NCBI GenBank assembly: GCA_017618935.1
Contig: JAFZTG010000078.1
Span: forward strand, 1 to 14,915
Reading direction: 5' to 3'
DNA from: Bacteroidales bacterium
GTDB lineage: Bacteria; Bacteroidota; Bacteroidia; Bacteroidales; UBA1715
Length of the DNA: 14,915 nucleotides
Each line of letters opens with the position of its first letter. The first letter of the stretch is position 1. Positions 7,694-14,915 of the stretch are shown one piece after another. A model generated the notes under the pieces. The model was not told the DNA's origin. It saw nothing but the letters and a program-made list of their open reading frames with translations, and did not search any database. The position numbers were made by a program, and so were the translations under genes.

Positions 7694-8743
7694 ATGTCAA
7701 TTTTCAAGGACAAAATTTTAATGATTACTGGCGGAACGGGGAGTTTCGGTAACGCAGTTCTCAACCGTTTTTTACGTACTGATATAGGTGAAATCAGAAT
7801 ATTTTCTCGTGACGAAAAGAAACAAGACGATATGCGTCACGAATATCAAGCGAAATATCCCGATGTAGCAAGCAAAATCAAATTTTACATTGGCGACGTT
7901 CGTAATAAGTCAACGTTGAAATACGCCACGCAAGGTGTCGATTATATTTTCCATGCGGCAGCGTTGAAACAGGTTCCATCGTGTGAGTTTTTCCCTATGG
8001 AAGCAGTTAAAACGAATGTGATTGGAACAGACAACGTGTTGGATGCGGCTATTGACGCAGGCGTGAAGTGTGTCATCTGCCTTTCGACCGATAAAGCTGC
8101 ATATCCCATCAATGCTATGGGAATAACGAAGGCTATAGAAGAAAAAATTGCGGTTGCCAAAAGTCGTTATTCGGGAAATACCAAAATTTGTTGCACTCGC
8201 TATGGTAATGTTATGTGCAGTCGCGGTTCAGTGATTCCTTTGTGGATAGACCAAATCCGAAATGGAAATCCTATCACGTTGACGGAACCTAAAATGACTC
8301 GTTTTATCATGTCGCTTGAAGAAGCAGTTGATTTGGTGCTTTTTGCCTTTGAACACGGTCAAAATGGTGATATTCTTGTGCAGAAAGCTCCTGCATGTAC
8401 TATTCAGACGCAAGCCGAAGCAGTGTGTGAATTATTTGGTGGAAATAAAAATGATATTAGGGTGATCGGTATTCGTCATGGTGAAAAAATGTACGAAACG
8501 CTTTTGACCAACGAGGAATGTGCAAAAGCCGAGGATATGGGAAATTTCTATCGAGTTCCGGCCGACAACCGTACGTTGAATTACGACAAATATTTTACCG
8601 AAGGAGATGAAAAACGAGTAACGCTTACAGAGTTTAATTCTGATAATACTCGTCGATTGAATTTGGAAGAAACAAAGGCAAAGATTGCCGCCCTTGAGTA
8701 TATACAAAATGAACTCAAAGGTGTTGTGAATATTGCTAAATAA
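7694..8743 (+). CDS. capE: UDP-N-acetylglucosamine 4,6-dehydratase/5-epimerase (first step to UDP-L-FucNAc)
   Basis: This is the CapE/WbjB/FnlA enzyme: a cytoplasmic NADP-dependent extended short-chain dehydrogenase that converts UDP-GlcNAc to a 4-keto-6-deoxy sugar with inversion at C5. The 349-aa product has the Rossmann motif TGGTGSFG (12-19), the aspartate of IGDVR (66-70), HAAALKQVP (87-95), and LSTDKAAYPINAMGITK (130-146). In the last block the usual Tyr of the YxxxK pair is Met142, with Lys146 kept. Methionine at this place is, as I recall, characteristic of this subgroup rather than a defect. RYGNVMCSRGSVIPLW and the late RHGEKMYETL also fit. It is first of three same-strand genes spaced 8 and 3 nt, whose order matches the pathway. 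ATG at 7694 is chosen because the family N-terminus starts just before the Rossmann strand, and it follows an A-rich AAGAAAAAAC stretch. Complete; identification firm. Confidence 0.94.
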   Translation: MSIFKDKILMITGGTGSFGNAVLNRFLRTDIGEIRIFSRDEKKQDDMRHEYQAKYPDVASKIKFYIGDVRNKSTLKYATQGVDYIFHAAALKQVPSCEFFPMEAVKTNVIGTDNVLDAAIDAGVKCVICLSTDKAAYPINAMGITKAIEEKIAVAKSRYSGNTKICCTRYGNVMCSRGSVIPLWIDQIRNGNPITLTEPKMTRFIMSLEEAVDLVLFAFEHGQNGDILVQKAPACTIQTQAEAVCELFGGNKNDIRVIGIRHGEKMYETLLTNEECAKAEDMGNFYRVPADNRTLNYDKYFTEGDEKRVTLTEFNSDNTRRLNLEETKAKIAALEYIQNELKGVVNIAK

Positions 8744-8751
8744 TTTTTTGT

Positions 8752-9954
8752 ATGCATATTCTTGTTACAGGCGCAAAAGGATTTGTAGGGAAAAACTTAT
8801 GTTGTGTTCTCAATAATATCAAAGAGGGCAAGGATCGTACGCATCAAGGTCTTACAATAGACGAAGTGTATGAATATGACTTGGATTCTACACAGGAACA
8901 ACTTGATTCTTGGTGCGCAAAGGCAGATTTTGTATTCAACCTTGCAGGAGTGAATCGTCCGCAAAATCAAGATGAATTTATGAAAGGAAATTTTGGTTTT
9001 GCAAGCACGCTTCTTGACACGTTGAAAAAGCATAGAAATACATGCCCTGTAATGCTGTCTAGTTCGCAACAGGCTTCACTTACCGGTCGTTTCGGTAATT
9101 CGGAGTATGGTCGTAGCAAGAAAGCTGGCGAAGATTTATTTTTGGATTATAGCAAAGAAACTGGAGCAAAAGTGCTTGTATATCGTTTCCCGAATTTGTT
9201 TGGAAAATGGTGCAGACCAAATTACAATAGCGCGGTTGCCACGTTTTGTAACAATATAGCCAACGATTTACCTATTCAAGTCAATGATGCGAGCGTGGAG
9301 CTTGAACTTCTTTACATTGATGATCTTGTGACAGAAATGATAGATGCTTTGCAAGGTAACGAACATCATTGTGAATTTGAAGGATTGGAGGTGATTCCAT
9401 GCGAGGGTAAATACTGTTATTGCCCTATTACACATAAAATTACGCTTGGAGAAATTGTAGATCTGCTTCATCAATTTGCGGAGCAACCCAAAACGTTGTT
9501 GATACCAGAAATACCTGCAAATAGTTTTGCGAAGAAATTATATAGCACTTATTTATCATATCTTCCCAAGGAAAAAATTGCGTTCCCGCTCAAGATGAAT
9601 AAAGATGACAGAGGTTCCTTTACGGAACTTGTGCATACGTTGAATTGTGGTCAGGTGAGTATCAATATCTCAAAACCCGGAATAACCAAAGGACAGCATT
9701 GGCACAATACAAAGTGGGAATTTTTTATTGTCGTTTCGGGGCATGGTCTTATTCAAGAACGCGAGATAGGAAGCGACGAAGTGATTGAATTTGAGGTGAA
9801 TGGCGATGATATTCAGTGCATTCACATGTTGCCTGGATACACTCATAATATCATTAATCTTTCGGAAACAGAAAATTTAGTGACAGTTATGTACTGCAAC
9901 GAGATTTTTGATTCCACGAGACCTGACACCTATTTTGAACCTGTAAAAAAGTAA
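8752..9954 (+). CDS. capF: Bifunctional UDP-sugar 3-epimerase/4-reductase CapF (UDP-L-FucNAc pathway)
   Basis: CapF/WbjC/FnlB catalyses the second step: C3 epimerisation of the CapE product by a C-terminal cupin domain, then reduction of the 4-keto group by an N-terminal SDR domain, giving UDP-N-acetyl-L-talosamine-type sugar. The 400-aa protein shows both. The SDR half has TGAKGFVG (6-13), NLAGVNRP (63-70), SSSQQAS (103-109) and catalytic Tyr119xxxLys123 (YGRSK). The cupin half begins near 277 and has GQHWHNTKWEFF (314-325) and GYTHNIIN (362-369). His316, His318, Glu323 and His365 look like the metal-binding set of this domain. ATG at 8752 lies 8 nt after the capE stop, so the genes are almost certainly co-transcribed. 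Size and domain order are normal for the family, and nothing is truncated. Confidence 0.95.
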   Translation: MHILVTGAKGFVGKNLCCVLNNIKEGKDRTHQGLTIDEVYEYDLDSTQEQLDSWCAKADFVFNLAGVNRPQNQDEFMKGNFGFASTLLDTLKKHRNTCPVMLSSSQQASLTGRFGNSEYGRSKKAGEDLFLDYSKETGAKVLVYRFPNLFGKWCRPNYNSAVATFCNNIANDLPIQVNDASVELELLYIDDLVTEMIDALQGNEHHCEFEGLEVIPCEGKYCYCPITHKITLGEIVDLLHQFAEQPKTLLIPEIPANSFAKKLYSTYLSYLPKEKIAFPLKMNKDDRGSFTELVHTLNCGQVSINISKPGITKGQHWHNTKWEFFIVVSGHGLIQEREIGSDEVIEFEVNGDDIQCIHMLPGYTHNIINLSETENLVTVMYCNEIFDSTRPDTYFEPVKK

Positions 9955-9957
9955 GTT

Positions 9958-11154
9958 ATGGAAATGAAACAACCTAAATTCGATTATTCCGACATTGCTT
10001 GGAAAGAAAATGGCAAATTGAAGCTTGTGATTGTAGTAGGTACGCGTCCTGAAATTATTCGCCTTGCTGCCGTCATCAACAAGTGTCGTGAGTATTTTGA
10101 CGTCATTCTTGCACATACGGGTCAGAATTACGACTACAACCTAAATGGCATTTTTTTCAAGGATTTGAAGCTTGCCGCCCCCGAAGTATATATGGATGCG
10201 GTTGGTGACGACCTTGGTGCCACCTGTGGAAATATCATAAACTGTGCATATAAATTGTTTGCACAAACCAAGCCCGATGCTGTTTTAGTGCTTGGCGACA
10301 CAAATTCATGTTTGAGTGTGATTGGAGCAAAACGACTTCATATACCTATTTTTCACATGGAAGCGGGAAATCGCTGCAAGGACGAATGTCTTCCCGAAGA
10401 AACCAATCGTCGAATAGTTGATATTATCAGCGATGTGAATTTGGCATATAGCGAACACGCCCGTCGGTACTTGGCTGATTGCGGTATTCCTAAGGAACGC
10501 ACATACGTGACAGGTTCTCCGATGGCGGAGGTGCTTCACCAAAATTTGAAAGAAATTGAGGCCTCAAATATTTTGCAAACGTTGCAATTAAAGCCGCGTG
10601 GCTATATTCATTTGTCGGCTCATAGAGAAGAAAATATCGATACGGAGAAGAATTTCTTGTCATTGTTTTCCGCCATCAACAAAATGGCAGAGAAATATGA
10701 TATGCCAATTTTATATAGTTGTCATCCTCGTTCCCGCAAACGTCTGGAACAGAGTGGTTTCAAGCTTGACAAACGTGTGATTATGCACGAGCCGTTGGGC
10801 TTTCACGATTATAACTGTCTGCAAATGCACGCTTTTTGTGTTGTTTCTGACTCAGGTACGCTACCCGAAGAATCGTCGTTCTTCTTGTCGGTTGGTCATC
10901 CCATTGCTGCCGTGTGTATAAGAACCTCCACCGAACGTCCAGAAGCGCTGGATAAGGCATGTTTCATTTTGAGCGGAATCGACGAAACAGGATTATTACA
11001 GTCGGTTGACCTTGCTGTTGAAATGCTGAAAAATGGTGATTTAGGGCAACCTGTACAAGATTATGTCGATGAAAACGTCAGTACCAAGGTTGTGAAGATA
11101 ATTCAAAGCTATGTAGGCGTTGTAAATAAAATGGTTTGGAGAAAGGATAAATAA
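9958..11154 (+). CDS. capG: UDP-sugar 2-epimerase CapG making UDP-N-acetyl-L-fucosamine
   Basis: CapG/WbjD/FnlC is a non-hydrolysing 2-epimerase of the WecB type that converts UDP-N-acetyl-L-talosamine (FucNAc precursor) to UDP-N-acetyl-L-fucosamine, ending the pathway begun by CapE and CapF. The 398-aa protein has VGTRPEIIRLAAV (27-39), the GDTNS loop (113-117), HMEAGNRCKDECLPEETNRR (133-152) and SAHREEN (220-226), the nucleotide-sugar binding and catalytic blocks of this fold. CHPRSRKRL and SDSGTLPEESSFF further down also fit. ATG at 9958 starts 3 nt after the capF stop; a second ATG follows two codons later and would change little. Generic wecB (UDP-GlcNAc 2-epimerase) is the alternative from sequence alone, but the CapE-CapF context decides. 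UDP-L-FucNAc feeds capsule or O-antigen synthesis in other bacteria; the acceptor glycan here is unknown. Confidence 0.93.
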   Translation: MEMKQPKFDYSDIAWKENGKLKLVIVVGTRPEIIRLAAVINKCREYFDVILAHTGQNYDYNLNGIFFKDLKLAAPEVYMDAVGDDLGATCGNIINCAYKLFAQTKPDAVLVLGDTNSCLSVIGAKRLHIPIFHMEAGNRCKDECLPEETNRRIVDIISDVNLAYSEHARRYLADCGIPKERTYVTGSPMAEVLHQNLKEIEASNILQTLQLKPRGYIHLSAHREENIDTEKNFLSLFSAINKMAEKYDMPILYSCHPRSRKRLEQSGFKLDKRVIMHEPLGFHDYNCLQMHAFCVVSDSGTLPEESSFFLSVGHPIAAVCIRTSTERPEALDKACFILSGIDETGLLQSVDLAVEMLKNGDLGQPVQDYVDENVSTKVVKIIQSYVGVVNKMVWRKDK

Positions 11155-11160
11155 TTATTG

Positions 11161-11183
11161 ATTGAAAATTTTCGTTTTTCAAT
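11161..11183 (+). terminator. Weak AT-rich hairpin after capG
   Basis: ATTGAAAA (11161-11168) pairs perfectly with TTTTCAAT (11176-11183) around a 7-nt loop, 7 nt after the capG stop. The stem has only one G-C pair and no proper T tract follows, so termination would be inefficient at best. Read-through into the next gene is possible. Confidence 0.3.
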
Positions 11184-11191
11184 TTAATTGA

Positions 11192-11199
11192 TACATTTG
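11192..11199 (+). promoter_or_regulatory. -7 promoter box of the small T9SS-tail protein gene
   Basis: TACATTTG matches TAnnTTTG and sits 18 nt before the ATG at 11218. A T-rich TTTT/TTTC lies at the -33 distance (11169-11173). This suggests the gene has its own start site rather than depending only on read-through from the cap operon. Confidence 0.45.
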
Positions 11200-11217
11200 T
11201 GCTAAATATAGCGCGTT

Positions 11218-11694
11218 ATGAAACATTATTTTTCTATTATAGCATTGTTGTTGCTGTTTTTTCAGACGAGTGCACAAAGTGCGTTCGTAACGGTTGGCGG
11301 CGAGGCAACAGGTGAAGGAGGTACGGCAAGTTTCTCTGTCGGACAAGTGGTATATACATCTACGGAAGATAACCAATATACAATCTCCGAAGGAGTACAA
11401 CAAGCTTATACCATAAAAGATATAACGCCCGACGCCATAAAGAGCCTTGTAAACATTGAACTTGTAGCGTATCCAAACCCTACGTCCGATGTGTTACACC
11501 TTTCGGTAAAAGATGCTGCCATTGATAAATTGAGTTATTCAATCAGCGATGTGAAAGGTCGTTTGCAAGAAACAGGCACAATATTGGGAGCAGAATCAAC
11601 TCTTCAATTCTCCCAATACCTTGCTGGTGTTTACTTTGTCGAGGTAAAAAAAGATGGAAAATTGGTAAAACGATTTGAAATCTTAAAGAACTAA
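11218..11694 (+). CDS. Small secreted protein with T9SS type A sorting domain
   Basis: The 158-aa protein has three parts. A signal peptide (1-20, MKHY, hydrophobic core, cleavage near TSAQ) is followed by a short glycine/serine-rich beta segment (about 22-65: VGGEATGEGGTASFSVGQVV, then YTISEGVQQAYTI). The C-terminal domain (about 78-158) carries YPNPTSD (85-91), SISDVKGRL (108-116), LAGVYFVEV (135-143) and the closing KRFEILKN. These are hallmarks of the type A sorting domain, which directs proteins through the outer-membrane T9SS for release or attachment to surface polysaccharide. Similar 'SVGQVVYT ... EGVQQ' segments are widespread in Bacteroidota secreted proteins, with no known activity. 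Here the segment is almost the entire cargo, so the mature protein would be tiny. It lies between the FucNAc operon and the large PKD protein, with its own probable promoter and a strong terminator, so it is likely monocistronic. Function unknown. Confidence 0.85.
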   Translation: MKHYFSIIALLLLFFQTSAQSAFVTVGGEATGEGGTASFSVGQVVYTSTEDNQYTISEGVQQAYTIKDITPDAIKSLVNIELVAYPNPTSDVLHLSVKDAAIDKLSYSISDVKGRLQETGTILGAESTLQFSQYLAGVYFVEVKKDGKLVKRFEILKN

Positions 11695-11722
11695 TACACA
11701 TACTATTTTTATAATTTTCATA

Positions 11723-11763
11723 GAGGTGTTGTATTCAAAAGAATACAACACCTCATTTTTTTT
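11723..11763 (+). terminator. Strong intrinsic terminator after the small T9SS-tail protein
   Basis: A perfect 14-bp stem, GAGGTGTTGTATTC (11723-11736) with its exact reverse complement (11741-11754), has an AAAA loop and is followed by A plus eight T (11756-11763). This is the clearest terminator in the window. The T tract is only on the plus-strand side, so it acts rightward and separates the 158-aa gene from the PKD gene. Confidence 0.92.
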
Positions 11764-11793
11764 ATTTGTACTTAATTCATTTGAGAAAAATAC

Positions 11794-11801
11794 TATCTTT
11801 G
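11794..11801 (+). promoter_or_regulatory. -7 promoter box of the PKD-protein gene
   Basis: TATCTTTG, the same 8-mer used before the ClbS-like and 922-aa genes, lies 19 nt before the TTG start at 11821 and just after the terminator. No good -33 TTTG is present at 19-21 nt. A purine-rich GAAGAAGAAA (11811-11820) directly precedes the start codon and may serve as ribosome-binding context. Confidence 0.5.
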
Positions 11802-11820
11802 TAAAAAACTGAAGAAGAAA

Positions 11821-14800
11821 TTGAAAAGTAGTTTTTCTATACAAATTTTTAGTAGAATATGCTTTATATTCTTGGTATTCTTCGCTTTGTGTCCTAATTA
11901 CATTTTTGCACAAGACTACGATTTTTCAGCAAGTGAAGTAAGTGGCTGTTCTCCTTTGAAAGTTATCTTCAAGAACTTGACACAGGAATCGATTATCAAC
12001 GACTACACGTATGAATGGACCGTGGAACAAGGAAAATATTCCACACAACCCGACAGCGTTCAAAATACCTATATCAATCCCGGGACATACACGGTGACAA
12101 TGAAAGTGTACGACAAAAGCAAGAAACTTGTTGAAACCGTCACTAAAGAAAATTACATCACCGTATTTCGCGACCCCGACGTAGTCATCGCAAGCGACAA
12201 GCCTTCGACTTGCGAAAACAAGCCATTTCAATTTTCTATCGAATCTATTGATTCAGACGCTGAGATTGTTTCCTACACGTGGATTATGTCAGATGGTTCA
12301 AGTTATCTGATTGACACTATTCCACCCCACATATTCGGTTTTGCGGGCGATTTCAATGTTTTTCTTTCCATCACCAATGCTAACGGTTGCTCCAACCGCG
12401 AACGAAAATCCATCACGGTGACCACGTTCAACGACTATCCAGCAGTTTCGTTCATGGCAAGCAAGACGCGTTCGTGCGATCCACAACTCACGGTAACGTT
12501 TACTAACCAAACCGAAAACGATGAAAACATTACCTCATACCATTGGAATTTTGGCGATGGAAGCGAATATGACGGAAAAACACCGCCAAGCCACACTTAC
12601 AACGGATTTGGCAATTATACTCCAATGCTCACAGCAACGGCAAAGTCAGAATGTACCTCAACATCGGCACGACGTATTCAACTTATTGACTACAAACCGG
12701 CAATCTCCATCACCGACAAATCGCCCGAAGTAACCTTCGACGTGGCAAATTACAACACATATATGGAACAAGACTCGCTCAGCACGTGTCCGTGCAAGAA
12801 TCATGGTCCGAAACAAATTGATTACAAGGTAATTACCGACGCAAACAAAGCGTGCATAGGTCCCATCACGTTCACCGACTCCACACTGAGCAACGACAAC
12901 ATTTCGTGGGAATGGACATTAAAGAAAAAAGATCCTGTAACACAGCAACTTACCGAAATTGCGACATCAAAGAGCAAATCATTCACAGAAGATATTACCG
13001 AAAGTGGAACATACGTTGTGACAATGAAGACAAGCAATGGTGTATGTACGGGAGAAAAGACCAGAACGTTCACTGTTGAAGAACCTCTTGACATCACCGT
13101 AAAACCAGAAACTGGCTTCTATTGCGACAATCCAGCAAAAGTGGAATATTCCGCCACCAGCAACATTCCAGGGACTAATTTCCTTTGGTATTTCCAAAAT
13201 AGCAAAACGCTTTATTTAGGTGACACCTACACGGCAACCTACGCCCAAGAAGGTTCATATCAAAGTAAACTATATGCTATTTCACCAAACTCGTGCAAAT
13301 ATTCTCAGGTGACCTCAAAAAATATTGAAGTCGCACGGCCACAATTGGCTGATCAATCATACAGCGACATATATACTCGTGGTCACTTTTATAACAGAAA
13401 ACCCAAAAGCGGCTGCAAACCACTTGAAGTTGATTTTGATGTTTTTTATTGGTATCACACTGACCAAGATTCTATAAAATCCATCACGTGGTATTTTGAT
13501 GATAAAAATCAATCAACATTTGAGACGACTTACGACCACAAAATAAAAGATGGTCGCAACTTTGCTAATTTCACCTATGTTGATACTGGCGTATATGCTC
13601 CAAGAGTATTTCTACAAACTTATAAAGGATGTTCCGACGCCATAGATGAACTTACAGCAACTCTAAACCCAATTACGGTGGGCGACATACCCGACATTAC
13701 CATTTCATATGACAAAACAGAAATGTGTGCCGATGACGAACTCGAAATAAAAATCTCATTTAACGACGAAGCGGAACGATATTTATCACAATTCGACACT
13801 GTAAGCATAACATTTACTACTGATAACAGTCTCTATTATAGAAAGACCGTAGAACGAAGTCCTATTGAAGAATCCATTAAAGTTCGGTTCGACGACACAA
13901 TTGGTATTCATACTTCAAGCTATATGGTCTCTGACAACGGTTGCCGTATCAATGTAAACGACGGACATCAAGTAATGATAAACGGACCTCTTATATCAAT
14001 GGGACTTTCAGAAACCGATTGCGACAATCCATATAACTATGACGCTTTTTTCTGGAAAAAAATGGGAGCGACTTCGTGGGATTGGGTCATAAAGACAAAA
14101 ACAGATTCCATAAAAATCGCAGAAAATATAGACACTGTCCATATTGATTTTAGAGATTATGGCGGCCGTGGGAAATATACCATTGCGGTTTATGCCAGAA
14201 ACAACGATGCCGGATGCGAAATGGTCGATAGTATGCAGTTGCAAGTAACCGAAATCATTGGCGAATTTGATATGAAACACGACACATATTGTCTTAACTC
14301 CACCGTTGATTTTGTCCTAAATACCGATATGGGACAAGACATTAGCCAATGGAAATGGTTTTACAATTGGAACGACTCGACGGCATCGGCAGTTTTTGCA
14401 ACCAGAGTTGGCGGTGGAATTGAACGACATGACCAACCATATTCTACGACCGAAATTGACGAATGTGGAAATATCTATACCGTAGAACATTGGCCTCCAC
14501 CAAGCATGTACTACAAAATCGATACAACCAACATTACACACATCTCGGTTGTGACAAGCGACATTCATGGGTGCACTGATACAATAAGGAAACCCATACA
14601 AATCGTCGCTCCCAAGGCTGACTTCACGTGCGACGTGCCATCGGACTGTCTTCCCTATTTGGCGACATTCTCCGAAATAAACGCCACTCCTACTGCTATT
14701 AAACAACGCAAATGGTACATTGATGGCAAACTTATCGACAACACTAACTTGACAGAAGTTTCGGACTCCATCAAGACGCAAGGTTATAAGACAGTGATGC

Positions 14801-14915
14801 TCATCGTGGAAGATGATTTTGGATGTCGCGACACGGCAACGAAAATCAACTATATCAAACCCGTGGTTCCAAACACGTCGTTCCGAGTTGATCATCCAAA
14901 ATTATGCCTTGGATT
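11821..14915 (+). CDS. Large secreted PKD/Ig-like repeat surface protein (3' end beyond window)
   Basis: One uninterrupted frame runs from 11821 to the right edge: 1031 complete codons and no stop. No ATG occurs in frame until about 12099, inside the first repeat. TTG at 11821 gives a clear signal peptide, MKSSFSIQIF then a hydrophobic core to about residue 29, with cleavage near FA-QDY. The mature part is a chain of about ten beta-rich domains of roughly 88-113 residues. Each opens with a cysteine (43, 131, 219, 345, 435, 532, 636, 734, 824, 937) and most close with an xGC-like cysteine. Repeat 1 has the PKD signature INPGTYTVTMKVYD, and repeat 3 has YHWNFGDGSEYDG (240-252) with HTYNGFGNY. 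Other repeats are divergent. Repeat 4 has an extra stretch with STCPC (321-325). Such proteins are extracellular adhesins or cargo of the T9SS and often end in a type B sorting domain; that end is not visible. Asp, Thr, Ser and Asn are abundant. The exact role is unknown. Confidence 0.85.
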   Translation, partial: MKSSFSIQIFSRICFIFLVFFALCPNYIFAQDYDFSASEVSGCSPLKVIFKNLTQESIINDYTYEWTVEQGKYSTQPDSVQNTYINPGTYTVTMKVYDKSKKLVETVTKENYITVFRDPDVVIASDKPSTCENKPFQFSIESIDSDAEIVSYTWIMSDGSSYLIDTIPPHIFGFAGDFNVFLSITNANGCSNRERKSITVTTFNDYPAVSFMASKTRSCDPQLTVTFTNQTENDENITSYHWNFGDGSEYDGKTPPSHTYNGFGNYTPMLTATAKSECTSTSARRIQLIDYKPAISITDKSPEVTFDVANYNTYMEQDSLSTCPCKNHGPKQIDYKVITDANKACIGPITFTDSTLSNDNISWEWTLKKKDPVTQQLTEIATSKSKSFTEDITESGTYVVTMKTSNGVCTGEKTRTFTVEEPLDITVKPETGFYCDNPAKVEYSATSNIPGTNFLWYFQNSKTLYLGDTYTATYAQEGSYQSKLYAISPNSCKYSQVTSKNIEVARPQLADQSYSDIYTRGHFYNRKPKSGCKPLEVDFDVFYWYHTDQDSIKSITWYFDDKNQSTFETTYDHKIKDGRNFANFTYVDTGVYAPRVFLQTYKGCSDAIDELTATLNPITVGDIPDITISYDKTEMCADDELEIKISFNDEAERYLSQFDTVSITFTTDNSLYYRKTVERSPIEESIKVRFDDTIGIHTSSYMVSDNGCRINVNDGHQVMINGPLISMGLSETDCDNPYNYDAFFWKKMGATSWDWVIKTKTDSIKIAENIDTVHIDFRDYGGRGKYTIAVYARNNDAGCEMVDSMQLQVTEIIGEFDMKHDTYCLNSTVDFVLNTDMGQDISQWKWFYNWNDSTASAVFATRVGGGIERHDQPYSTTEIDECGNIYTVEHWPPPSMYYKIDTTNITHISVVTSDIHGCTDTIRKPIQIVAPKADFTCDVPSDCLPYLATFSEINATPTAIKQRKWYIDGKLIDNTNLTEVSDSIKTQGYKTVMLIVEDDFGCRDTATKINYIKPVVPNTSFRVDHPKLCLG

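Noticed and set aside
7694..11154. Idea that Met in place of Tyr in the CapE SDR motif marks an inactive enzyme
   Set aside because: The Met-x-x-x-Lys form is characteristic of the WbjB/CapE subgroup, and all other motifs and the full operon are intact.
11859..11897. Short ATG-started frame at the beginning of the PKD gene
   Set aside because: It is 12 codons long, lies in a different frame from the signal peptide and ends at once; the TTG-started frame is much better supported.
11926..14895. Several minus-strand open frames opposite the PKD gene, up to 192 codons
   Set aside because: All lie antisense to one continuous, domain-bearing frame with a signal peptide, and none resembles a known protein.

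Overview
The window is a moderately AT-rich chromosomal segment from a member of the Bacteroidota, probably Bacteroidales. The evidence is Bacteroidota-type promoters (exact TAnnTTTG -7 boxes before several genes), purine-rich start regions without strong Shine-Dalgarno sites, a type IX secretion (T9SS) type A sorting tail, a PKD-type surface protein, and housekeeping proteins that read like Bacteroidota versions. No rRNA, tRNA, CRISPR array, insertion sequence or phage gene was seen.

Left part (1-2929, all minus strand): the first 37 codons of a class II fructose-bisphosphate aldolase, a ClbS/DfsB-family four-helix protein, a 264-nt open frame with no usable start codon (probable gene remnant), and the translational GTPase gene typA/bipA. 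typA is split by one missing base in a homopolymer at 2589-2592. Adding one T on the plus strand restores a 604-residue TypA.

Middle (3054-7459): a 922-aa membrane-anchored extracytoplasmic protein with a propeller-like C-terminal half is on the plus strand. It converges, with a 4-nt overlap, on a minus-strand pair: a MacB-like ABC permease with no ATPase beside it, then tsaE, the ATPase of the t6A tRNA-modification pathway, 12 nt downstream.

Right part (7694-14915, all plus strand): a tight three-gene operon, capE-capF-capG (fnlABC/wbjBCD), makes UDP-N-acetyl-L-fucosamine from UDP-GlcNAc in the cytoplasm. No glycosyltransferase, flippase or polymerase gene accompanies it here. Next come a 158-aa secreted protein with a T9SS type A tail, a strong hairpin terminator, and a very large secreted multidomain PKD-type protein. 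This last gene starts at a TTG codon (11821), has at least 1031 codons and runs off the right edge. It has about ten cysteine-marked Ig/PKD-like repeats in the visible part.

The right part therefore combines surface-sugar precursor synthesis with two exported proteins, which fits a cell-envelope region. A functional link between the sugar and the secreted proteins is conjecture. I see no clear evidence for a wholly new system. The strongest items for follow-up are the typA frameshift, the start-less remnant, and the TTG-started giant with its small T9SS neighbour.
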